Shown piece after piece: positions 25,193-33,455 of a stretch of DNA of 64,000 nucleotides. Position 1 is the first letter of the stretch, and each line of letters opens with the position of its first letter. A program made the position numbers and the translations under genes. A model generated the notes under the pieces. That model saw only the letters and a list, made by a program, of their open reading frames with translations, ran no database searches and was not told where the DNA came from. Source of the DNA: Bacteroidota bacterium (GTDB lineage: Bacteria; Bacteroidota; Bacteroidia; Bacteroidales; Prolixibacteraceae); assembly GCA_023251435.1 (NCBI GenBank), contig JAHEYU010000004.1:93464-157463 (forward strand). The letters run 5' to 3'.

Positions 25193-28100
25193 TTATTTCA
25201 ACTGTTCATGCCATTTCGAACGGTCCGGTGGGGTGGGAGTGTTCACTTTTTTAACCGGATTTTCCTGCAACTGTTTCAGCAGAATTTCAACGGCTTTTTC
25301 TATACAGGGATCAATACCTTTGGCCAGTTGCTCGGGGCGGTCAACTACCTCGATATCTGGTGAAACGCCTGTTCCTTCAATAATCCACTGTTCGTTTTCG
25401 TCGAAAATTCCGAAACGCGGAACAGCAATGTAGCCACCGTCAACCAGTCCGGCATTGCCCGACATACCGACCAATCCGCCCCAGGTGCGGGTTCCGATGA
25501 GTGTACCCAATCCTTTTTTACGGAAATAATAAGGGAAAGCATCGCCACCCGACGACGAATAACCATTCATCAACATGGCTTTCGGTCCATTGTGAGCTAC
25601 GCCCGGTGTTTTCATCGGCGATAAACCATTTCGCTGCCAGTAACTGAGTGTTTTGCGATCGAGCAAGTCGGTCATTACATCCGGAATAAAACCACCGCCG
25701 TTGTAACGGTCGTCAATAATCAGGGCTTCCTTTTCGTGATAAGCATACATTCCGCGGTGCAGTTCGCGGTTTCCATCGGTAGAGGTGTTTGGCACATAAA
25801 TGTACCCGATTTTACCTCCTGAAAGCTTATCAACCATAGCACGGCGTTCGTTCACCCATGTAAGGTTCAATAATTCCAATTCGCTTGAAATTGGGCGAAT
25901 GGTGTAGGTTTTAGCACCGGCGCTTTCGGGTTTCGGATTCACCGTAATTTCGACCGTTTTACCAATCGTATTTTCGAGCAACTCGTAAGGATTCATTCCT
26001 AGAGTGAGTTCCGTTCCGTTAATGGCAATCAGGAAATCGCCTTCTTTTACATTCACTCCCTGCTCTGTCAATGGCGAACGGCGGGCGTCGTTCCAGTTTT
26101 CGCCGTCATAAATTTTAACAATCTGGTATTTTCCTGAAGCCGGATCTGCTTTAAGTTCTGCTCCGAGCAATCCGGTATCCACGCGTTTTACCTTTTCAAA
26201 ATCGCCCCAGTCCACGTAAGTGTGTCCCGTATTGGTTTCCGAAACAATTTCGCCCAGAATATAGTCCAGATCGGCACGATGACTGACATGCTGAACCAGT
26301 GGTGTATAGCGCTCTTTAATGGCTTTCCAGTCAACCCCGTGAATATTGCTCACGTAGAAATAGTCGCGGAAAATTCGCCATCCATCGATGTAGATCTGTG
26401 CCCACTCTTTTTTCGGGTCGATCTTCATCACCATATCGTCGAGGTTCAGTTTGCCAGTTCCGGCTTTTTGTCCGGTTGAAAGTTTTGCAATTCCGAAGTC
26501 TTTTCCTGAACGGTAGAGCATCATTTTACCATCAGCGCTTACAATTGCCTGACCAACTTTGTCCATCACTTCCTCGTCTTTTTTATCTTCGATGGTAAAT
26601 TTCCGGAGCGAACCCTCGCCTATATAAAGGATTCCCCCGTCAATTGCCACCAAATTACGGTAACTGCCTGCGGCCATCGGAAAAGCAGTAATTCTGGAAT
26701 TAATTCCTTCCAGATCAATCTGAACTTTGGCCGGTTCCTTTGCCGCAGGTTTTTCTTCCACCTTAGATTTTTTGTCCGTTTTGGGTTCTTCGTTCGGTTT
26801 TTCAGCTTCTTGTGTTTTTACAGGTTCCACATCGTTTTTGTCGGCAAACAATTTGGGCTGATCGGCTTTCAGCGCAACGGCATAAATCCGTGTCGATTTA
26901 TTGTACAGGTAATCGAACTCGAAACTGGAGAATGCTAGGTTGTAATCGCGGTCGGAAACAAAATAAATGTACTTGCCATCGGTAGAAAAGACCGGCGAAC
27001 CATCATTAAATCGATCGTCAGTTAACTGATAGTTTTCAGCTTTTTCAAGGTTATAAACCCAAACAGCACCGAGTCCGTTAGCACCTTCTTTTTCGTAAGT
27101 AACCCATTTCGAATCCGGAGAGAACGAGTAGCCCCGAATTTCATCCCTGTCGGCATTTGTTACGACCGTAGTTTTTCCGGTTTCTGCATCTACCAGTTTT
27201 AGCTGCAAAGTACGGTCAAAGTAAAGCAGGAATTTGCTGTTTGGTGACCATTCCGAATCGTATTTCCAGGCAGTTGAACCATTGGTTAGTTGTTTCGGGT
27301 TAGCACCTTTTTTGTTTTCGAGCAGATAAATTTCGTATTCGCCCGAAGCATCCGAAAAATAAGACATATATTTTCCGTCGGGTGACCAGCGTGGATAAAT
27401 CTCGCGAACACCTTGCGTATTGGTTAAATTTACTGTCTGGCCATTTTCAGCAGGAATCGAGAAAATATCACCACGGGCAGAAATAAGGGCGCGTTTTCCG
27501 GTTGGTGATATTTCGTAAGCCTGCACAAAATCTTTTACATTTTTGTAGTAAGGCACAATATTCGGGTTGTCGAAATGAATGCTGACATTCACCTTTTCTT
27601 CCTTGCCGGTCTGCAGGTTCAGTTTATATAGAAAACCTCCGTTTTCATACACCATTTGCCCGTTTTCCCCCGATGGCCACATGCAATCAAAATCAGCATG
27701 GGTGGTCAATTGTTTCAGCGCTTTGGTGCTGGTATTGTATTGGTAAATATTCAGTTTCAGGTCTCGGTCCGAAGCAAAATAAACGTTTTCGCCAAACCAG
27801 GTTGGAATCTGGTCCGTTCCGGCGAAATCAGTCATTTGTTCCGAAGTGTTTTTATCCAGATCGTAAATCCATAAATCCGAGGCACGGCCACCTTTATAGC
27901 GTTTCCAGGTACGAAATTCGCGATCAACCGGGGTGAAGCAAATCTTTTTGTTGTCGGGCGATAAAGCTGCAAAACCACCGTTCACAATCGGAAGCGGTTT
28001 TTCCAGTCCACCATCCAGGCTCACCAGAAAATATTTTCCGTTGCGGTCGCCAAATGGTGTGCGGTTGGCCCGAATCAAGATGTTTCTACTGTCCGAAGTC

Positions 28101-28483
28101 CAGTCGAGAACCACATGATCGTAACCTCCACGGGGAGGCATTATTCCTACCGAATTATAAAAAGTTAGCTGTTTGGGAGTTCCGCCAGTGGAGGGCATCA
28201 CAAAAATCTGGCGGCTTCCGGAGTATTCGCCCGAGAAAGCTATCCATTTTCCATCAGGAGAAATTTTGGGGAAAAGTTCCTGCCCGGTGTGGGAAGTCAA
28301 ACGGCGGGCTTCTCCGCCATTCGAGTCAACCGACCAAATGTCGCCGGCATACACAAAGGCAATCGTGTTTTTATTGATGTCTGGAAAACGCATCAACCGG
28401 GCTTCGTCCTGAGCATTGGTTTTCAGTCCAAAACCGAAGCCCAGAAGTGATAAAGCCAAAACTTTTAATGAGATTTTTTGCAT
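25193..28483 (-). CDS. Tricorn-like S41 protease with N-terminal beta-propellers
   Basis: A 1096-residue exported protein (signal to NAQ, residue 25). The first about 560 residues are WD40-like/PD40 repeats (ISPDGKWIAFSGEYSG, WTSDSRNILI, YPRWSPDGKYMSYFSDASG, FSTDGKYIYFVSD) forming two propellers. A charged, Lys/Glu/Pro-rich linker lies near 575-615. Then come a Tricorn core C1 domain, a PDZ domain (about 800-890) and an S41 peptidase with the nucleophile in GYSSSGGDAF. Tricorn proteases chew oligopeptides to small pieces; the Bacteroidota form works in the periplasm. Family length is normal. Confidence 0.93.
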   Translation of the reverse strand: MQKISLKVLALSLLGFGFGLKTNAQDEARLMRFPDINKNTIAFVYAGDIWSVDSNGGEARRLTSHTGQELFPKISPDGKWIAFSGEYSGSRQIFVMPSTGGTPKQLTFYNSVGIMPPRGGYDHVVLDWTSDSRNILIRANRTPFGDRNGKYFLVSLDGGLEKPLPIVNGGFAALSPDNKKICFTPVDREFRTWKRYKGGRASDLWIYDLDKNTSEQMTDFAGTDQIPTWFGENVYFASDRDLKLNIYQYNTSTKALKQLTTHADFDCMWPSGENGQMVYENGGFLYKLNLQTGKEEKVNVSIHFDNPNIVPYYKNVKDFVQAYEISPTGKRALISARGDIFSIPAENGQTVNLTNTQGVREIYPRWSPDGKYMSYFSDASGEYEIYLLENKKGANPKQLTNGSTAWKYDSEWSPNSKFLLYFDRTLQLKLVDAETGKTTVVTNADRDEIRGYSFSPDSKWVTYEKEGANGLGAVWVYNLEKAENYQLTDDRFNDGSPVFSTDGKYIYFVSDRDYNLAFSSFEFDYLYNKSTRIYAVALKADQPKLFADKNDVEPVKTQEAEKPNEEPKTDKKSKVEEKPAAKEPAKVQIDLEGINSRITAFPMAAGSYRNLVAIDGGILYIGEGSLRKFTIEDKKDEEVMDKVGQAIVSADGKMMLYRSGKDFGIAKLSTGQKAGTGKLNLDDMVMKIDPKKEWAQIYIDGWRIFRDYFYVSNIHGVDWKAIKERYTPLVQHVSHRADLDYILGEIVSETNTGHTYVDWGDFEKVKRVDTGLLGAELKADPASGKYQIVKIYDGENWNDARRSPLTEQGVNVKEGDFLIAINGTELTLGMNPYELLENTIGKTVEITVNPKPESAGAKTYTIRPISSELELLNLTWVNERRAMVDKLSGGKIGYIYVPNTSTDGNRELHRGMYAYHEKEALIIDDRYNGGGFIPDVMTDLLDRKTLSYWQRNGLSPMKTPGVAHNGPKAMLMNGYSSSGGDAFPYYFRKKGLGTLIGTRTWGGLVGMSGNAGLVDGGYIAVPRFGIFDENEQWIIEGTGVSPDIEVVDRPEQLAKGIDPCIEKAVEILLKQLQENPVKKVNTPTPPDRSKWHEQLK

Positions 28484-28656
28484 GTTATCTTAATTTTAGT
28501 AAAACTTGTTTCTGAGGGAATTGGTTGCAAACCTGCGCTGCAAATTACAAATAGCGAAATAAACCATCTATGAGAAATTGCAGATTTTTGAAGAGGTCGA
28601 TTTTAAGATTCATCAAACTTGATGGTTTCTTCATGCTCTTTGTGGTTAAATCCATT

Positions 28657-28664
28657 TATCTTTG
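28657..28664 (+). promoter_or_regulatory. Candidate -7 element (TATCTTTG) for cmk
   Basis: TATCTTTG with an upstream TTTG at 28639-28642 (14-base spacer, short). Transcript start would be near 28671, ten bases before the ATG. Confidence 0.45.
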
Positions 28665-28680
28665 TCGCAAACTTTGAAAA

Positions 28681-29403
28681 ATGATTCTTCCTAAAATAGT
28701 AATAGCCATTGATGGGCATTCGTCGTGCGGAAAAAGCACTATTGCCAAAGCATTAGCCGCCCAACTCGGCTATATTTTTATCGACAGCGGAGCTATGTAC
28801 CGTGCGGTAACTTTGTTTGCCCTGAGAAACAATTTAATTGCCGACGGTAAAGTGGATGAGCTTAAACTGATTAACCTGCTTCCGCAAATCAAAATTGAAT
28901 TTCGCTACAATCCTGAAAAGCAAAAGAGTGACACTTTTTTGAATGGGGAAAATGTGGAAGATGAAATCCGTCAGTTGCCTGTATCGCAACATGTGAGCCC
29001 GGTTGCGACTATTGCGGAAGTGCGCGCTGCGATGGTTCGTTTGCAACAGGAAATGGGCAAAAACAAAGGTATTGTAATGGATGGCCGCGACATCGGAACG
29101 GTTGTTTTTCCGGATGCTGAACTGAAATTGTTTGTTACAGCTTCGCCTGAAATACGCGCGCAACGCCGCTTTGATGAACTTACAGCCAAAGGCGAAATGG
29201 TTTCGTACAACGAGATTTTGCAGAATGTTCAGGAACGCGATTATATTGATTCCACACGGGAAGCCAGTCCATTGCGAAAAGCGGATGATGCCTTTATTCT
29301 GGATAACAGCAACATGACCCGCGAGGAGCAGATGGCGTGGGTGACTGAAAGGGTGAAGGAGAAGTTAAGCGAGAATAGCCAGCAGCTAGCTACTGGCAGC
29401 TAG
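28681..29403 (+). CDS. cmk: (d)CMP kinase
   Basis: A 240-residue nucleotide kinase that phosphorylates CMP and dCMP. P-loop GHSSCGKST (11-19), IDSGAMYRAVTL, VMDGRDIGTVVFPDAELKLF and FDELTAKGE are the Cmk series. The last codons run into a degenerate 14-base tandem repeat, so the tail SQQLATGS is probably not native to the fold. It heads a plausible unit with ispH 64 bases downstream. Confidence 0.95.
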   Translation: MILPKIVIAIDGHSSCGKSTIAKALAAQLGYIFIDSGAMYRAVTLFALRNNLIADGKVDELKLINLLPQIKIEFRYNPEKQKSDTFLNGENVEDEIRQLPVSQHVSPVATIAEVRAAMVRLQQEMGKNKGIVMDGRDIGTVVFPDAELKLFVTASPEIRAQRRFDELTAKGEMVSYNEILQNVQERDYIDSTREASPLRKADDAFILDNSNMTREEQMAWVTERVKEKLSENSQQLATGS

Positions 29404-29412
29404 CCACTGGCA
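29385..29412. repeat. 14-base tandem repeat at the cmk stop
   Basis: GCTAGCTACTGGCA (29385-29398) and GCTAGCCACTGGCA (29399-29412) differ at one base. The repeat spans the cmk stop codon and supplies its last residues. Confidence 0.75.
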
Positions 29413-29467
29413 AAAAAAGGAAGACAGCTATTATTTTTTGTCTAATATCTAATATCTTGTAACGAAA

Positions 29468-30322
29468 GTGATCGTAGAAATTGACCAAAAATCGGGATTT
29501 TGTTTCGGAGTGGTGAATGCCATCGGGAAAGCAGAAGAAACGTTGAATACAGATGAAAAACTGTATTCGCTTGGTCATATTGTACACAACGAACTGGAAG
29601 TTAAACGACTTCAGGAAATTGGCTTACACACTATTAATCACGACGAATTTTTCAGGCTGAAAGATTGCAAGGTGCTGATCCGTGCACACGGTGAACCTCC
29701 ATCAACTTACGAGTATGCCCGGGAAAACAACATTACGCTGGTAGATGCTACCTGTCCGGTGGTATTAAAACTTCAGCAACGTGTAAAAAATGCGGCTGAG
29801 GAAATGCGCAGCGAAAATGGTCAGGTGGTTATTTTTGGCCATCAGGGACACGCCGAAGTAACCGGACTGGCCGGACAAACCAATGATTCTGCTGTCATTA
29901 TTGATCATCCGGATGATTTAACCCAGATAGATCCGTCGCGTCCGGTCGTGGTATTTTCTCAAACTACTAAATCGGTTGAAGATTTCAGAAAACTAGCGCA
30001 GAATATTCAAAAACAAGCAACTTCAGGAAAAGTAGAAACGCATGACACCGTTTGCCGCCAGGTTTCGAACCGGGTTCCGCATCTCGAAAAGTTTGCCGTT
30101 CGGTTTGACGTGGTTATTTTTGTTGGAGGCCTGCGCAGTTCGAATGCACAGGTACTTTTCGATGTTTGCAAAAGAAACAATTCAAGTAGTTATTTTATCT
30201 CTTCGCCGGAAGATATTCAGCCAAAATGGTTTTCAGGAGTCGAAAGAGTGGGGATTTGCGGTGCAACATCAACCCCGCAATGGCTCATGGAAAAGGTGGC
30301 CGAAAAAATCAGGTTGATTTAA
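29468..30322 (+). CDS. ispH: 4-hydroxy-3-methylbut-2-enyl diphosphate reductase
   Basis: A 284-residue [4Fe-4S] enzyme for the last step of the MEP isoprenoid pathway, forming IPP and DMAPP. Cluster cysteines lie in SGFCFGV (Cys 12), VDATCPVV and GICGATSTP. IRAHGEPPSTYE, FGHQGHAEV and TTKSVEDF are further family blocks. The start is GTG at 29468; no ATG upstream fits. It follows cmk on the same strand, a pairing often seen in Bacteroidota. Confidence 0.95.
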   Translation: MIVEIDQKSGFCFGVVNAIGKAEETLNTDEKLYSLGHIVHNELEVKRLQEIGLHTINHDEFFRLKDCKVLIRAHGEPPSTYEYARENNITLVDATCPVVLKLQQRVKNAAEEMRSENGQVVIFGHQGHAEVTGLAGQTNDSAVIIDHPDDLTQIDPSRPVVVFSQTTKSVEDFRKLAQNIQKQATSGKVETHDTVCRQVSNRVPHLEKFAVRFDVVIFVGGLRSSNAQVLFDVCKRNNSSSYFISSPEDIQPKWFSGVERVGICGATSTPQWLMEKVAEKIRLI

Positions 30323-30423
30323 GTCATCATTAATCTTAATTCCTTTTTTTAGCTCTTGTGCATTTATTCCAATTGCTTCGACTACCTTTAGTTTGAATTT
30401 ATTTATCAGCAAAATATACGATT

Positions 30424-31443
30424 ATGACAACAGATATGAATGCTTCTGAAATTTCGCCAAGAAGAAAAAAATTACAAAAAATAGGTGTATTTACTTCCGG
30501 AGGTGATGCTCCGGGAATGAACGCAGCAATACGCGCTGTAACACGCGCAGCTATTGCCAATAAACTGAAAGTTGTTGGTATTCGTCGTGGCTTTCAGGGA
30601 ATGATTGAAGGCGATTTTATACCGCTGAAATCAACCGATGTGAGCGGTATTCTTCAAACAGGCGGAACTATGCTGAAAACTGCACGCAGCAATGAATTCA
30701 GAACTCCTGAAGGTCGCGAAAAAGCTTATCAGCAATTGAAAAAAGCTGGGATTGATGCTGTGGTGGTAATTGGTGGCGATGGCTCTTTTACCGGTGCTTT
30801 GGTGTTGTCGCAGGAATATGATATTTCGTTTGTCGGGATTCCCGGAACGATTGACAATGATTTGTACGGAACTGATTATACCATTGGATATGATACTGCC
30901 CTGAATACAGTAGTTGATGCGGTCGATAAAATTAAAGATACAGCCCGTTCGCACGGACGGATTTTCTTTGTTGAGGTGATGGGTCGTGAGGCCGGTTTAT
31001 TAGCCCTAACCAGCGGAATAGCATGTGGGGCTGAGGTGATTTTAATTCCGGAGTCGAATGAGCAACATACCGAATTACAGAAATTCCTGAAAAAAGGTTA
31101 TAAAAACAAGGAAACCAGCGGAATTGTAATGGTAGCTGAAGGCGATGAAGCTGGTGGTGCGATTAAAATTGCGGAAAAAGTTCGCAAAGAGCATCCTGAT
31201 CTGGATGTGCGTGTTTCAATTCTTGGCCATATTCAAAGGGGTGGAAGTCCTACAGCCAAAGATCGTGTAAACGCCACCAAAATGGGAGTCGCTGCTGTTG
31301 ATGCTTTGCTCGATGACCAAAAAAGCATTATGATTGGGCTTGATAATGAGAAAATTGTGCATGTGCCGTTCAACAAGGCAGTAAAAATGAATCATTCGAT
31401 TGATACCAACTTGCTTGAAATACAGAAATTACTGAATATTTAA
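30424..31443 (+). CDS. pfkA: ATP-dependent 6-phosphofructokinase
   Basis: A 339-residue glycolytic enzyme. GVFTSGGDAPGMNAAIR binds ATP, VVIGGDGSFTGA has the Gly that marks ATP rather than pyrophosphate use, and GIPGTIDNDLYGTDYTIG holds the catalytic Asp. MGREAG and RVSILGHIQRGGSPTAKDR bind fructose 6-phosphate. The N-terminus is about 18 residues longer than E. coli PfkA; a start at Met 5 is possible. Its stop shares the palindrome TTAA with the stop of the convergent chemoreceptor gene, leaving no space for a terminator. Confidence 0.95.
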   Translation: MTTDMNASEISPRRKKLQKIGVFTSGGDAPGMNAAIRAVTRAAIANKLKVVGIRRGFQGMIEGDFIPLKSTDVSGILQTGGTMLKTARSNEFRTPEGREKAYQQLKKAGIDAVVVIGGDGSFTGALVLSQEYDISFVGIPGTIDNDLYGTDYTIGYDTALNTVVDAVDKIKDTARSHGRIFFVEVMGREAGLLALTSGIACGAEVILIPESNEQHTELQKFLKKGYKNKETSGIVMVAEGDEAGGAIKIAEKVRKEHPDLDVRVSILGHIQRGGSPTAKDRVNATKMGVAAVDALLDDQKSIMIGLDNEKIVHVPFNKAVKMNHSIDTNLLEIQKLLNI

Positions 31444-33341
31444 CTTTCAACATTGAAGTAGGCAACAAGTTTCTTCAGGTTTTCTGCCTGTTTCGAAATG
31501 TTTTTTGAATTTAGTGAAAGTTCATAAGATGATTCGGCATTTTGCTGTGTCACCATATTTAGCTGCTGAATTCCCTGATTGATTTCTTCGGAACTAATTT
31601 TCTGTTCGAGGCTCGAAGCCGCTATTTGCTGAACCAGTTTAGCGGTATATTCGATATCAGGAAAAATACCGAGCAGTTGATTGGCTGTTTCCTGTGCCTG
31701 AAGTAATCCTCTTGACGACAGCTGATTGATTTCTTTTGCTGCAGTCTGAGATTTTTCGGCCAGCTTTTTAATTTCGGCGGCAACAACGGCAAAACCCTTT
31801 CCCTGAATGCCATATCGCGATGCCTCGATGGCGGCATTGATTGCCAGTAAGTTGGTCTGTTTAGCTATTTCGCCGACGATCGAAACTTTTTCAGCAATGT
31901 TGTTCATCGATTGTATCATAGCCTGGGTTACTTCGTTTCCGGCCTTGATACCCAGCGCGGCTCTGATCGCAATTTTTTCAGTTTCCTGCGCATTCAGCGT
32001 ATTTTGCTGAATTCTGGAAAGCATCAATTCCATCGAAGTCGAAATTTCCTGGGACGAAGCTGCCTGATTGTTTGCTCCTTCAGAAAATCTTCCCGACGAT
32101 TCAAGTAATTCGAGACTGCTACTTGCAATATTATCAGAGCTTTGAATTATTTCGCGCATTATAGTAGTTAGTTTGGCAGCCATCATAGACAATGATTCGG
32201 CCAATTCTCCAATTTCGTCGTTTTGGTGAACCGACAATTTTGCATTGAGATTTCCTGCTGAAATTGATTTTGCAAAATCAACACCTTTTACAATCGGATC
32301 ACTTATTTTGGAAGCAATAAAGTAAATAACGATATACATCAGTATTAATCCAATCAATCCAGTCATAATAGCCTGGATTAAAACCTTTTTGGCTTCTTTT
32401 AAAATAACCCTGGTTGGAACTTCAATACCAATCACCCAATTAGTTGGTTGGTTGTCGATTGTAACTGGCTCAAACGACACAAAGTATTCTTCATTATTCT
32501 CCAGATTTTTATACGTAAACGAACTCGATGAATTGCTTTTAACCTTATCAAATCCGGTTTCGAAAACGGTGGTGTCTGAATTAAGCGTTCCAAAAAAATC
32601 TTTGCCTGTTAATGTCTGATCGGTATGGGCTATAATCATACGGTTGCCGCCAACAATGTACGAAACAGCCTCGTCGAAAGGGTTTACGCCTGCAATAAGT
32701 TTATTCATTTCGGTTAGCGAAATATCGATGCCAACCAGTCCTTCAAATTTTCCGGCGGAGTTTTGAATCGGAACAAAAAGGGCGGTCATCAGGGTTCCTT
32801 CCAGTTCTTTGGTAACAACATCGTAATATGGATCCCATAACATTTCCTTGTTTAACTCCCTGGCTGTGTAGTATATACCTTTAATGTCGGCATTGGTGGT
32901 GTCCACAATTGCCTTTTGAATTTTGATCTGATCGTTCGCCCTGTAAAATATGGTTCTGATGCGACCGTTTTTTTTATTGTATTTCTCATCCAATGTCTTT
33001 AGTTCCCAGTAAAGTCCAACCGATAGAAAATCAGGATTTTTCTCCAGGTTACTGTAAAGAATTCTTTCGAAAAATGCATCACGCTGTGCCGGTTCATACT
33101 TTTTATGGGTGCTGAACACATTGCGGAGCGTTCGCGCTGATTCCATCATTGCATTTAATTCATCTGATACTTTGTTTCTGTATTCCCGTGTCGAACCTTT
33201 AACAATTTCGATTGAGTTTCTATATGCAATACTTGTTAACCGGTAACTGATGTATCCAATTGCCATACAGTAAATTATAGTGGCTGCACTTAGAATATAT
33301 ACATTCAGTTTCTGCTTGAGATTAAATCTTCTCCGACTCAT
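31440..33341 (-). CDS. Methyl-accepting chemotaxis protein (dCache sensor)
   Basis: A 633-residue transmembrane receptor. TM1 about 14-34, extracytoplasmic double-Cache domain about 38-315 (VGLYWELKTLDEKYNKKNGR, EGLVGIDISL), TM2 about 320-342, HAMP about 343-395 and a cytoplasmic signalling domain whose tip is QTNLLAINAAIEASRYGIQG then KGFAVVAAEIKKLAEKS. dCache domains bind amino acids or small acids; the ligand is unknown. No che genes are nearby. The tail lacks a CheR-tethering pentapeptide. It overlaps pfkA tail-to-tail by four bases. Confidence 0.93.
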   Translation of the reverse strand: MSRRRFNLKQKLNVYILSAATIIYCMAIGYISYRLTSIAYRNSIEIVKGSTREYRNKVSDELNAMMESARTLRNVFSTHKKYEPAQRDAFFERILYSNLEKNPDFLSVGLYWELKTLDEKYNKKNGRIRTIFYRANDQIKIQKAIVDTTNADIKGIYYTARELNKEMLWDPYYDVVTKELEGTLMTALFVPIQNSAGKFEGLVGIDISLTEMNKLIAGVNPFDEAVSYIVGGNRMIIAHTDQTLTGKDFFGTLNSDTTVFETGFDKVKSNSSSSFTYKNLENNEEYFVSFEPVTIDNQPTNWVIGIEVPTRVILKEAKKVLIQAIMTGLIGLILMYIVIYFIASKISDPIVKGVDFAKSISAGNLNAKLSVHQNDEIGELAESLSMMAAKLTTIMREIIQSSDNIASSSLELLESSGRFSEGANNQAASSQEISTSMELMLSRIQQNTLNAQETEKIAIRAALGIKAGNEVTQAMIQSMNNIAEKVSIVGEIAKQTNLLAINAAIEASRYGIQGKGFAVVAAEIKKLAEKSQTAAKEINQLSSRGLLQAQETANQLLGIFPDIEYTAKLVQQIAASSLEQKISSEEINQGIQQLNMVTQQNAESSYELSLNSKNISKQAENLKKLVAYFNVES

Positions 33342-33455
33342 ATAGTTTGCAATTAAGGTAAAAAGAATACCAAAGATATATTTATCCTTGCGGTATCAGA
33401 TGAATTTGGTGATGTAATAATTATTTTCCGAAATCTTTTTCGGTATTTTGCAAAC

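Noticed and set aside
28523..28530. Third TTGCAACC copy, upstream of the Tricorn-like gene
   Set aside because: No TGTC at the 15-base spacing; the half motif alone is not enough for the ECF promoter.
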